Assembly (NCBI GenBank): GCA_903905665.1
Contig: CAIVHJ010000330.1
Location: forward strand, 1 to 38,208
Length of the DNA stretch: 38,208 nucleotides
Reading direction: 5' to 3'
Origin: an uncultured Phycisphaerales bacterium
Lineage (GTDB): Bacteria > Planctomycetota > Phycisphaerae > UBA1845 > CAIVHJ01
Of this stretch, positions 25,155 through 30,523 are shown piece after piece. Numbering within the stretch: position 1 is the first letter of the stretch; each line of letters begins with the position of its first letter. The position numbers were made by a program, and so were the translations under genes. The notes beneath the pieces were generated by a model. That model made no database searches and was not told where the DNA came from. It worked only from the letters and a program-made list of their open reading frames with translations.

Positions 25155-25654
25155 GTTAACTCACCACGTTGATCTGTTGGCGTTTCCGTGCTAGTTAACT
25201 GAGTGTTGATTGCGTTCAAGCGCTCGCGTGACTGAGACACAAGGCGCTCGATGTTCATGGCGATATCAACTACGTTGAACACGGGACGGTTGAGCCCTTC
25301 CATGTCACGCGCTGCCTGGACGGCAAGCGATGCCATTCCCATAAGCTGATACGCTGAGGACGATTCGAGCTTCTCGAGTGTGATATTTTCTTGACTGGCG
25401 CGGGCTAGACCATAGAAGTTTCCGACTACAGTCTTTTTGCATCTCTCAAGGTCAATCAAATTTGATGGTAGCATCCGTTTTATGGCTATGACTGTAGGGA
25501 CACTCAGCCCAGATTGTTTTGCGACCTGATTCAGGGACCCCCCTAATTCAATAAGAGATTTAACCCATACTTGTTTTTGATAAGGAGTTCGTTCTAAAGT
25601 GACCGGGTAAGATTTACGTTTCGCAGCGGGTCTATCAGCGATTGCCGGCGCCAT
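25151..25654 (-). CDS. HTH protein, small terminase subunit candidate
   Basis: First gene of the late operon, 167 residues. An N-terminal basic tail (MAPAIADRPAAKRKSYPVTL) leads to a helix-turn-helix at about residues 30-62 (SLIELGGSLNQVAKQSGLSVPTVIAIKRM), followed by a long helical region suitable for oligomerisation. Small terminases have this order, DNA-binding HTH then helical ring-forming part, and are normally first in the packaging cluster, although here about 2.6 kb separate it from the large subunit. It could instead be a late transcription regulator. The ATG lacks an SD, and the predicted -10 box ends nine bases before it, suggesting a nearly leaderless message. Confidence 0.6.
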   Translation of the reverse strand: MAPAIADRPAAKRKSYPVTLERTPYQKQVWVKSLIELGGSLNQVAKQSGLSVPTVIAIKRMLPSNLIDLERCKKTVVGNFYGLARASQENITLEKLESSSAYQLMGMASLAVQAARDMEGLNRPVFNVVDIAMNIERLVSQSRERLNAINTQLTSTETPTDQRGELT

Positions 25655-25663
25655 TGCAAAGCA

Positions 25664-25692
25664 TATTTAGCATTTAGAATTGTGGGATTCAA
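25664..25692 (-). promoter_or_regulatory. Probable late-operon promoter
   Basis: On the minus strand, TTGAAT (25687-25692) and TAAATA (25664-25669) are separated by 17 bases. Both boxes are imperfect. The expected start of transcription is close to 25657, three bases before the ATG at 25654, in line with the absence of an SD. A phage-encoded activator may be needed for such weak boxes. Confidence 0.45.
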
Positions 25693-25728
25693 GGGGAAAG
25701 ATTTTGGCCAGCGCATTGGTGGCATAGC

Positions 25729-25764
25729 TATGGGCACGCGCTAGGATTCGATTCTAGGCCCATA
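25729..25764. repeat. Imperfect long hairpin (7-bp outer stem, inner stem with TCG loop)
   Basis: TATGGGC (25729-25735) pairs perfectly with GCCCATA (25758-25764). Inside, CTAGGAT and ATTCTAG form a second stem around a TCG loop, with a five-base bulge on one side. On the plus strand it is followed by AAATTTTGTTTT, so it could act as a weak terminator toward the right, or as a protein-binding cruciform in the control region. Confidence 0.45.
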
Positions 25765-25847
25765 AAATTTTGTTTTGATGGTTTAGTATCCGTTACCTAG
25801 TCATATGCAACAAGTTACAAAGCTGTTACAAATTACTCCGTCGGTGC

Positions 25848-25915
25848 TACTTATGTTACTTATGTTACTTATTTATTCTATAGAGTAATGGAATATATAG
25901 ATATATATAAAGAGA
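25848..25915. repeat. Three tandem 9-bp repeats next to an A+T-rich stretch (origin-like)
   Basis: TACTTATGT occurs at 25848-25856 and 25857-25865, with a third copy TACTTATTT at 25866-25874. Directly after it lie about 40 bases that are almost all A/T except for a few G (TATAGAGTAATGG ... ATATATAGATATATATAAAG). Iterons beside a melting element are the usual layout of replication origins, but the repeats could also be regulator sites. Confidence 0.45.
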
Positions 25916-26059
25916 GTAATATGGATGTGTGTAATTCTAGCTCCAGGCAAATCGCATGTTTTATGCGTTTTTAGTGTTACACGGTATTCATCTGATAAGG
26001 AAACAACGTAACGTTACGCTAGGTCTAAAGACCCTACAGGGCCTAAAGGCTCATATTGT

Positions 26060-26109
26060 CATATGCTACGATTTTTCTTGACTGTTATCATATGAAGTGT
26101 TAACATATG
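26060..26109 (+). promoter_or_regulatory. Three CATATG-centred operator candidates
   Basis: TTGTCATATGCTAC, TTATCATATGAAGT and TTAACATATGAGTA share a TT-x-x-CATATG pattern with CATATG at 26060-26065, 26089-26094 and 26104-26109. They lie before, inside and across the -10 end of the early promoter. A fourth copy (TCATATG at 25801-25807) lies in the left half of the region. Binding there would block RNA polymerase, so a repressor is likely; the HTH protein at 30329-30523 is one candidate. Confidence 0.5.
26078..26106 (+). promoter_or_regulatory. Early rightward promoter
   Basis: TTGACT (26078-26083) and TAACAT (26101-26106) are separated by exactly 17 bases, a good sigma70-type promoter. The expected +1 lies at about 26113, which is itself an ATG in frame with the first early gene. 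It drives the plus-strand early block. Confidence 0.7.
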
Positions 26110-26160
26110 AGTATGAAAGACACACTCACCACCACCCCGACGGAAACCCGGAGGAATAAA

Positions 26161-26346
26161 ATGAAACGCAACCCGCAAGGCGGAGTACACGCCTACGTTA
26201 TCGATCAAGGCCGTGCATGGATTGAAAGCATTAACACGCTAACTAATACCGCTCTTGTCAGATTCGACGCTAACGAGGGAATCCGTAGCAGAGTACACAA
26301 AGTCGAATTGTCAAAAGTAGATTTCAATCGGGAATGGAAATTCTAA
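26161..26346 (+). CDS. First early gene, small basic protein
   Basis: The ATG at 26161 has an ideal SD (GGAGG, six bases before it) and gives 61 residues, MKRNPQGGVHAYVIDQGRAW onward. The product is small, basic and probably an SH3-like or barrel-type beta protein (HAYVIDQGRAWIESIN ... ALVRFDANEG ... HKVELSKVDFN). The same frame is open from an ATG at 26113, exactly where the promoter predicts +1, so a leaderless longer form with 16 more N-terminal residues (MKDTLTTTPTETRRNK) may also be made. Function unknown; first early genes often take over the host. Confidence 0.75.
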   Translation: MKRNPQGGVHAYVIDQGRAWIESINTLTNTALVRFDANEGIRSRVHKVELSKVDFNREWKF

Positions 26347-26378
26347 TGCCCCCCACAACCCCACAGGAGGATACGACG

Positions 26379-26558
26379 ATGACAAAGACAATAGTTCCGA
26401 ATGTAATCTACGCAACGATGCACTTGAAGTATGGAATGTATCGAATGGAAAGGTTCCGCAATTTGTCGGAGCGTGACCGCAAGGAATGCTTAGAGTTACG
26501 GTCAATCTGTCACCGAATTAAAATGGAATCAGCCGCCCCCGGCGGCACGAGGAGCTAA
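26379..26558 (+). CDS. Hypothetical early protein, 59 residues
   Basis: The ATG at 26379 follows AGGAGGATACGACG, a strong SD; the open frame back to 26334 overlaps the first gene and is not needed. The protein (MTKTIVPNVIYATMHLKYGM onward) has a short hydrophobic start and a basic helical rest (RMERFRNLSERDRKECLELR). No domain is recognised. It belongs to the run of small early genes. Confidence 0.65.
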   Translation: MTKTIVPNVIYATMHLKYGMYRMERFRNLSERDRKECLELRSICHRIKMESAAPGGTRS

Positions 26559-26562
26559 AACC

Positions 26563-26751
26563 ATGAACGCAATCCAGAAACTAGACGGCTCTCTTGTATG
26601 GAAAACAATCCACCCGCAATTAAGTCATAGCCGCGCCTTGCAGGAAATCGAGAGCCGCGCCATAAAATACGGGTGGATGTTCGTTAAGGATGAAAGCCTA
26701 TTCGGCGGGTACTACGTCGATAATAACGGCGATTGCTATCGAGTCGCCTAA
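26563..26751 (+). CDS. Hypothetical early protein, 62 residues
   Basis: The ATG has GGAGC nine bases before it. The protein (MNAIQKLDGSLVWKTIHPQL ... WMFVKDESLFGGYYVDNNGD) is a compact alpha/beta mini-protein with a Gly-Tyr-Tyr strand near the end. It is one of several 60-75 residue early products without known relatives. The ordered spacing, 4 bases after the previous gene and 33 before the next, supports an operon. Confidence 0.65.
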   Translation: MNAIQKLDGSLVWKTIHPQLSHSRALQEIESRAIKYGWMFVKDESLFGGYYVDNNGDCYRVA

Positions 26752-26784
26752 CGGCGGCCACTAAATCAAAGGGAGACTAAGACC

Positions 26785-27213
26785 ATGAGCGCATTTATTG
26801 TAAACGAGTACCACATCAGTCAATTAATCCGTTACGGATCACATCGTGATGTTTCAATGTGCGTCAATGGCGTATTCGATAGACGAATGTCTGGAAAAGA
26901 ACAGGAACTAATGGCGATACTTGTTAAAGCAAACTTCGAGAGCGTCAATCATCGCTACGAAGAAAACACCCCTGCTATGCCAGGAGCCTATGCGCCAGAC
27001 TTCGAGCGCGTTCTATCTCCCGTCCAAGTTATAAAAGCCTGTAATTGCTATGACTACCAGTCATGCGAAATTGATAACTACGAAACAACCGATGCCGCCA
27101 AAAACATCGAAGCTATCCGAAGCAGAGCTATTAATGCTTTGCCTGGATACGAAGAAGCCGAATGGGAGATTGAACCACGAGAAGTAAACAGGCGAATCGC
27201 GAGGATTATCTAA
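26785..27213 (+). CDS. Hypothetical early protein, 142 residues
   Basis: SD GGGAGAC precedes the ATG. The protein starts MSAFIVNEYHISQLIRYGSH and continues with charged helical sequence, ending AEWEIEPREVNRRIARII. I recognise this start (SAFIV...HI..L) as a common, uncharacterised type in phage, plasmid and chromosomal accessory genes of proteobacteria-like genomes. It contains the cluster CNCYDYQSCEIDNYE, which could be a metal site. Its stop overlaps the next ATG by one base (TAATG). Confidence 0.7.
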   Translation: MSAFIVNEYHISQLIRYGSHRDVSMCVNGVFDRRMSGKEQELMAILVKANFESVNHRYEENTPAMPGAYAPDFERVLSPVQVIKACNCYDYQSCEIDNYETTDAAKNIEAIRSRAINALPGYEEAEWEIEPREVNRRIARII

Positions 27214-27437
27214 TGCAAACTTGTGGATGCGCATGGGAGTATGTCCCAGGGGCAAGTGGAGAAGAAACGGAAATTGTATTTTGTCCACTTCATTCTAAAG
27301 CAAAAGAAATGCTTGTTATTCTTAGAAATACAAGCGCATATCTTGGAAACCATATAGCCGAAGAACAAAACGGCGTAGCGTCAATAGTCAAACAAATAGA
27401 CGACCTAATAATGCAAATAATAAGAGACTCAAAATAA
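27213..27437 (+). CDS. Small CGC...CPLH protein
   Basis: This 74-residue product carries MQTCGCAWEYVPG at the start and EIVFCPLHSKAKEML near residue 25, so it has a C-x-C ... CPLH motif that could bind zinc, followed by a helical tail. A close paralogue is the protein at 28759-29001 (CGCYVSDIPWG ... SIVYCPLHSAAPELL). Such small early proteins are widespread in phages and are unassigned. The A+T-rich 3' end contrasts with the neighbour at 27476. Confidence 0.65.
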   Translation: MQTCGCAWEYVPGASGEETEIVFCPLHSKAKEMLVILRNTSAYLGNHIAEEQNGVASIVKQIDDLIMQIIRDSK

Positions 27438-27475
27438 ATAGATTTCGCACAAGCCAAAATCAAGGGGACAACGCC

Positions 27476-28246
27476 ATGAAATCTAAAAATCCATGTATCC
27501 GATGCGCCAAAGGAGAAAATTCTATGCACCATAACATGACCAAGGAAGCCATGACCAATCAACCAACGCGCACGCCGACTCCGGAGGAGTACGGCTATAC
27601 CTACGACGGCTCAAGCGAATGGAGTATCGGACCAAAGGCCGAGACGCAAGTTGATCCGATCTGCACCGTATGGGACAGAAACGACGACCGCGCTAAAGCC
27701 AAGGTTATGCTCATAGTCAACGCCTTGAATGCCTACGCCGCCCTCCAAGCGGAGAACGCGGAACTGCGGTACGCCGGACAGGCCATGCGCGACACGCTGG
27801 ACAATTTCGGAGACAGCGCGGAAGTACAACGGGTTATTGAGCAATGGGATCAAGCCCTCACCCGCCCCCCGGAGGTCAATGGAAAAGTTATCGAGGAGGT
27901 AACCGCCATGCCCACCCAGCCCAGCCAAAAGCCGACGCTGAAAGTGCAATTCAAAAATACCCCGTTTACTCTTAACGAGTATTACGAAATTAACCAAGGC
28001 CTTGATACTCTCTGTATCGTCGAAAAAACAGACTACGACCTCTCATCAGAAAGATTTAGGGGGATAGACGAGAAGAACGCCGCCCACATCGTCAAATGCG
28101 TCAACGCCTACGCGCCGATGGTGGAGACGATCAAGGCCCTGCTCAGCGAATTACGCTGGACGACAAAGAACGGGGAATTTCCAGGCATGGATAAGGTTAT
28201 CGCTGATGCAGAGCAAGCTCTCCGCGCCGCCGAAGGGGGGAAGTAA
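27476..28246 (+). CDS. Two-unit repeat protein, 256 residues, with a strong internal start
   Basis: SD AAGGGGAC precedes the ATG at 27476. The protein contains two similar helical units: residues about 80-130 (AKVMLIVNALNAYAALQAEN ... LRYAGQAMRDTLDNFGDS) and 200-256 (AAHIVKCVNAYAPMVETIK ... ALLSELRWTTKNGEF). At 27908 an in-frame ATG follows a perfect SD (AGGAGGT, seven bases before it), so the second unit (112 residues) is probably also made alone, or the gene is a fusion of two once separate ones. The N-terminus has a CIRC knuckle. Each unit has the I-V-x-x-x-N-A-Y-A core I associate with small phage proteins. Function unknown. Confidence 0.7.
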   Translation: MKSKNPCIRCAKGENSMHHNMTKEAMTNQPTRTPTPEEYGYTYDGSSEWSIGPKAETQVDPICTVWDRNDDRAKAKVMLIVNALNAYAALQAENAELRYAGQAMRDTLDNFGDSAEVQRVIEQWDQALTRPPEVNGKVIEEVTAMPTQPSQKPTLKVQFKNTPFTLNEYYEINQGLDTLCIVEKTDYDLSSERFRGIDEKNAAHIVKCVNAYAPMVETIKALLSELRWTTKNGEFPGMDKVIADAEQALRAAEGGK

Positions 28247-28247
28247 T

Positions 28248-28550
28248 ATGAGTATGGCAACAAGAGCAACAACGGCAAAACAACGGGCAACGATAGCTAT
28301 ACGGATGCTGAAAACTCAGAAACATTTATATCGGGCCTTTGTCGACTGTTTCGAAATGTTCGATGGTCAAGAGGTTAAGCGCATCATCATCGAACGCGCC
28401 AAGAAAGACGACACGCTACTAGCCCGATGCAGGAGCGTATTTAACTGGCCAGAGCTTCCGTGCCTAGCCTGTAAAAATGGTTTCGTCTGTTACGAAACTC
28501 ATCCTATGGGAGAAAATTCACGCTTGATATATGAGGCACTAAAACCATGA
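28248..28550 (+). CDS. Hypothetical early protein, 100 residues
   Basis: GGGGGGAAGTAAT precedes the ATG at 28248; the frame is open further up, but inside the previous gene. The sequence (MSMATRATTAKQRATIAIRM onward) has an amphipathic basic N-terminus and a compact end with LPCLACKNGFVCYETHPMG, a possible C-x-x-C...C metal site. It starts one base after the previous stop and overlaps the next ATG (ATGA). Unrecognised. Confidence 0.65.
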   Translation: MSMATRATTAKQRATIAIRMLKTQKHLYRAFVDCFEMFDGQEVKRIIIERAKKDDTLLARCRSVFNWPELPCLACKNGFVCYETHPMGENSRLIYEALKP

Positions 28551-28756
28551 AATGCACAAGCCGCTATATGCAATGCGAATGTAAATCTGTGTCGGAGCAC
28601 AATTTAAATTACTACGGAACAGGGGTTAAAACTAGCGGCTACGATCAAGGATTAGAAGATGCCGCAAAACTTTGTGATGAACTTTTTCAGGCTAGAGGTG
28701 TAATTCTAGCCCAAAAAATACGGGACTTAAAATCCGCCTCACCCCAGGGGGAATGA
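28547..28756 (+). CDS. Hypothetical early protein, 69 residues
   Basis: The ATG overlaps the previous stop (ATGA), implying coupled translation. The protein begins MKCTSRYMQCECKSVSEHNL with four cysteines or near-cysteine positions in the first 12 residues, then a charged helix (YDQGLEDAAKLCDELFQARG). It may bind metal through its N-terminus. No family is known to me. Confidence 0.65.
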   Translation: MKCTSRYMQCECKSVSEHNLNYYGTGVKTSGYDQGLEDAAKLCDELFQARGVILAQKIRDLKSASPQGE

Positions 28757-28758
28757 CC

Positions 28759-29001
28759 ATGACTGTGCGAGAATCTTGTGGCTGTTACGTCTCAGATATT
28801 CCATGGGGAAAAGAACCAGGCGAACAGGGATCAATCGTCTATTGCCCCCTCCACTCCGCCGCGCCGGAACTGCTGTCACAACTTCAAAGTCAACATCGAG
28901 AGCTAGAGGATCAGGATACCCACGCCGGATGGGACGATCATAAGCGTAGGCCTTGCATGACCTGTAGACTCATAGCCCAAGCCGAAAGGAAACTATCATG
29001 A
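28759..29001 (+). CDS. Small Cys-rich protein, paralogue of the CGC...CPLH protein
   Basis: The second ATG at 28759 is preferred because the SD (AGGGGGA) is too close to the first ATG at 28753. The 80-residue product MTVRESCGCYVSDIPWGKEP shows CGC ... YCPLHSAAPELL, matching the protein at 27213-27437, then adds a second site RPCMTCRLIAQAERKLS. The pair suggests duplication within the early block. Zinc binding is likely from the cysteines and histidine; the role is unknown. Confidence 0.65.
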   Translation: MTVRESCGCYVSDIPWGKEPGEQGSIVYCPLHSAAPELLSQLQSQHRELEDQDTHAGWDDHKRRPCMTCRLIAQAERKLS

Positions 29002-29216
29002 CCCTCTACACGCTCTTAATGCTCGCCGCACTCCACACCGACGCTAAGACTGACTCCGAACGGATCAAGGCGATCATCGCCGGACACTACCCAGACCAGC
29101 CGTCCCTGGCCTTGGTCCAGGCCCCACAAGTCCAGGCCCCGGTTGACATCTACGCTGAGATGACTCCCCTCCGTTACGAGGTGTCACAATCCGCACGAAC
29201 AGGAGACAATAAATAA
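28998..29216 (+). CDS. Hypothetical early protein, 72 residues
   Basis: It starts ATGACCCTC, overlapping the previous stop by four bases. The first 13 residues are hydrophobic (MTLYTLLMLAALH), then a helical part and a Pro/Val/Gln repeat (LALVQAPQVQAPVDIYAEM). The hydrophobic start is too short and lacks the positive n-region of a typical signal peptide. No function assigned. Confidence 0.6.
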   Translation: MTLYTLLMLAALHTDAKTDSERIKAIIAGHYPDQPSLALVQAPQVQAPVDIYAEMTPLRYEVSQSARTGDNK

Positions 29217-29227
29217 GGGGGAATGAC

Positions 29228-29344
29228 ATGAAAACAAAACGGTGTTTCATAGATCGTGAAGGTTACGAAACAGAATTGTTGACATGGTATGAAAATGGGC
29301 ACGAGATCCGGTCAATCTCTATCCGGGGGATTCTCCATGTATAA
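29228..29344 (+). CDS. Tiny protein, 38 residues
   Basis: This frame reads MKTKRCFIDREGYETELLTW, then YENGHEIRSISIRGILHV. It follows GGGGGAATGAC, an SD directly upstream. The sequence forms a plausible beta-hairpin and its last eight bases overlap the next gene start. It is too short for most gene callers. No function is suggested. Confidence 0.5.
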   Translation: MKTKRCFIDREGYETELLTWYENGHEIRSISIRGILHV

Positions 29345-29534
29345 CTATCGCGCCATGACACGCCCGGAGCTCATCCGGCACGTGACGGCATACGGTGAGG
29401 CGCTTCATACACTAGGCAATCGGGCGGTGATACAAGAGCTTGAATTGCGCCGGCTGCGAATGACCGCCGAGCGAATGAAGGGGATAGACGGTATCCGCCA
29501 ACATATCCATGGGGGGAAATCATGGGCTATATAA
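29337..29534 (+). CDS. Small helical protein, 65 residues
   Basis: The ATG at 29337 is preceded by GGGGGATTCTCC. The frame is open back to 29289 but without an SD. MYNYRAMTRPELIRHVTAYG continues as a charged helical protein (EALHTLGNRAVIQELELRRL), probably a helical hairpin. Overlaps the next gene by 13 bases. It is one of the packed micro-gene string 29,228-29,923. Confidence 0.65.
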   Translation: MYNYRAMTRPELIRHVTAYGEALHTLGNRAVIQELELRRLRMTAERMKGIDGIRQHIHGGKSWAI

Positions 29535-29647
29535 TGTTGGCGGTTATTTATGTCGGGTGGAAGGCGGCGGGATTTTGGGGAGCACTTGCCGGGCTAATGT
29601 TCTTAGCCTGGCATGAGGACCACAAGGGGGGACCACGTGACGCCTAA
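29522..29647 (+). CDS. Tiny membrane protein, 41 residues
   Basis: The frame MGYIMLAVIYVGWKAAGFWG, continuing ALAGLMFLAWHEDHKGGPRDA, is preceded by GGGGGGAAATC. Both halves are hydrophobic with a Trp/Gly turn between, so it could form one long or two short membrane helices. It may be a small host-membrane-acting early protein or a holin/antiholin-type factor. Its stop lies inside the next gene. Confidence 0.6.
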   Translation: MGYIMLAVIYVGWKAAGFWGALAGLMFLAWHEDHKGGPRDA

Positions 29648-29819
29648 TCAAAGAGAGGACATGCGCCGGGAATTGGAGCTAGAAGAAAGATGGTATCCGA
29701 TGAACCGGCGCCAGGATGACCCCATAGACTGGGTGACGGTAACGACATGGGTACTTATAGGCATAGGCTGTATCCTGGCTTGGGGAGCGCTTGCGGGGAT
29801 ACTGGCATGGATACGGTGA
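29637..29819 (+). CDS. Small membrane-anchored protein, 60 residues
   Basis: GTG at 29637 follows GGGGGGACCAC and is the likeliest start; ATG at 29661 is an alternative. The N-terminal 35 residues are highly charged (MTPNQREDMRRELELEERWY), the C-terminal 22 form a single membrane helix (VTTWVLIGIGCILAWGALAG). This is a tail-anchored layout. It overlaps neighbours on both sides and probably works with the tiny membrane protein before it. Confidence 0.65.
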   Translation: MTPNQREDMRRELELEERWYPMNRRQDDPIDWVTVTTWVLIGIGCILAWGALAGILAWIR

Positions 29820-29923
29820 TTTGCCCATCATGCGGTGGGTTAGGTTGGGTAGATGTGGGGGACGCGGAAAGAGGCGTAGTACGCACGTGCCCAGAGTGTA
29901 ACGGGTACGGTCGCATCGAATAG
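29807..29923 (+). CDS. Mini zinc-finger protein with two CxxCxGxG-type units
   Basis: This 38-residue frame has CPSCGGLGWVD and CPECNGYGRIE separated by 15 residues. That is the DnaJ-type cysteine-rich repeat (C-x-x-C-x-G-x-G), here as two units that would form one zinc site. The ATG lies inside the end of the membrane gene (13-base overlap). Such mini-zinc proteins are common in phage genomes and may bind protein or RNA; no J domain is present, so it is not a DnaJ itself. Confidence 0.65.
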   Translation: MDTVICPSCGGLGWVDVGDAERGVVRTCPECNGYGRIE

Positions 29924-30218
29924 CTATCACCGGGATGCAATATTTAACCGGCGAGGGTTCCCCCTTGCGCCGGCACCCCTGGCCGGTCCGGATGACGGCT
30001 GGGGGATGATTTCAGGCCCGCCATGGGACACACGGTTCCGGGACCGGCGCCGACCTTGCGTCAAAGGAAACGGACGTTGACAGAACCTTTGAACCTGGAA
30101 AGCTAAAACCGGCGGGCGTTTTTTCCCCCGCAACCCCCGCGGGCGCGGGTGCGAACACATAAGAAAAACATACGGTCAGAGGGAAAAACATGCCTCTGGG
30201 CGAGATTGGGGAATTGAA
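29924..30218 (+). ncRNA. GC-rich gene-free stretch with several perfect RNA stems (candidate structured RNA)
   Basis: No convincing gene is seen in these 295 bases; only tiny frames exist. Stems visible in the plus-strand RNA are: CCGGCGAGGG (29948-29957) with CCCT and CGCCGG (29962-29973, two-base bulge); GCCGGTCC (29982-29989) with GGACCGGC (30041-30048); TCAAAGG (30061-30067) with CCTTTGA (30086-30092); and GCGGG (30112-30116) with CCCGC (30127-30131), with a run of six T between. The stretch to about 30,150 is much richer in G+C than flanking genes. A riboregulator, attenuator or other noncoding RNA is possible. Confidence 0.4.
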
Positions 30219-30332
30219 ATGAATACTGGCAATCGTCCTGGTAGTGTCATTTGGATGTATTGGAACACGGTTTTAGTCATTGGAGAGCTAGACGAGATAC
30301 ACGATCCCATCTACGTACAGGAGGCGGCATGA
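30219..30332 (+). CDS. Tiny protein, 37 residues
   Basis: GGGGAATTGAA precedes the ATG of this frame (MNTGNRPGSVIWMYWNTVLV, then IGELDEIHDPIYVQEAA). It ends overlapping the HTH gene by four bases (ATGA), so it may serve as a leader for that regulator, translated in coupling with it. The sequence looks like a beta-hairpin with an acidic tail. It is not certain that it is a functional protein rather than an upstream reading frame. Confidence 0.5.
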   Translation: MNTGNRPGSVIWMYWNTVLVIGELDEIHDPIYVQEAA

Positions 30333-30523
30333 AAACATTAGCAGAGTTCATTAACGAATGCGGATCGGTCGCAGAAGCAGCCCGAAAGCTAACGGTCAGC
30401 CGGCAAACAATTGATAGATGGCAATCGGGGGCATTTAAGCCGTCACGGGCTCTGGTGGAGTTGGCGAGATTAAAGGAAGTTGATCTGCTAACAAAACCGA
30501 TTGAGGTACCCACTTCCGATTAA
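30329..30523 (+). CDS. Cro/YdaS-type HTH regulator
   Basis: The ATG at 30329 follows AGGAGGCGGC, a strong SD. The 64-residue protein has a helix-turn-helix at about residues 13-40 (SVAEAARKLTVSRQTIDRWQ), the pattern of Cro/YdaS-like regulators, with little beyond it. It probably binds an operator in this genome, for instance the CATATG sites before the early promoter. Its last 89 bases run antisense to the 3' end of the VapE-type gene. Confidence 0.8.
   Translation: MKTLAEFINECGSVAEAARKLTVSRQTIDRWQSGAFKPSRALVELARLKEVDLLTKPIEVPTSD

Larger units (their letters stand above)
25655..26112. promoter_or_regulatory. Divergent control region between late and early operons
   Basis: About 450 bases without a gene separate the two divergent operons. 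From left to right it holds the late promoter, a long hairpin, two GTTACAAA direct repeats near 25,814-25,834, three tandem 9-bp repeats, a very A+T-rich stretch (about 25,866-25,915), a perfect 12-bp palindrome CGTAACGTTACG (26,007-26,018), the inverted pair GGTCTAAAGACC (about 26,021-26,032) and three CATATG-centred sites around the early promoter. This is the natural place for switch control and possibly for a replication origin. Confidence 0.7.

Noticed and set aside
25700..25765. tRNA-like look of the hairpin region (ATTCGATTC, outer stem GCCCATA)
   Set aside because: The T-loop pattern is shifted (loop would begin with A, and the G53-C61 pair is missing), and no acceptor/anticodon arms fit. 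It is treated as a hairpin only.
29927..30160. 77-residue minus-strand frame in the GC-rich stretch
   Set aside because: Arg/Pro/Gly-rich composition is what high G+C DNA gives by chance; no SD and wrong orientation for the operon.
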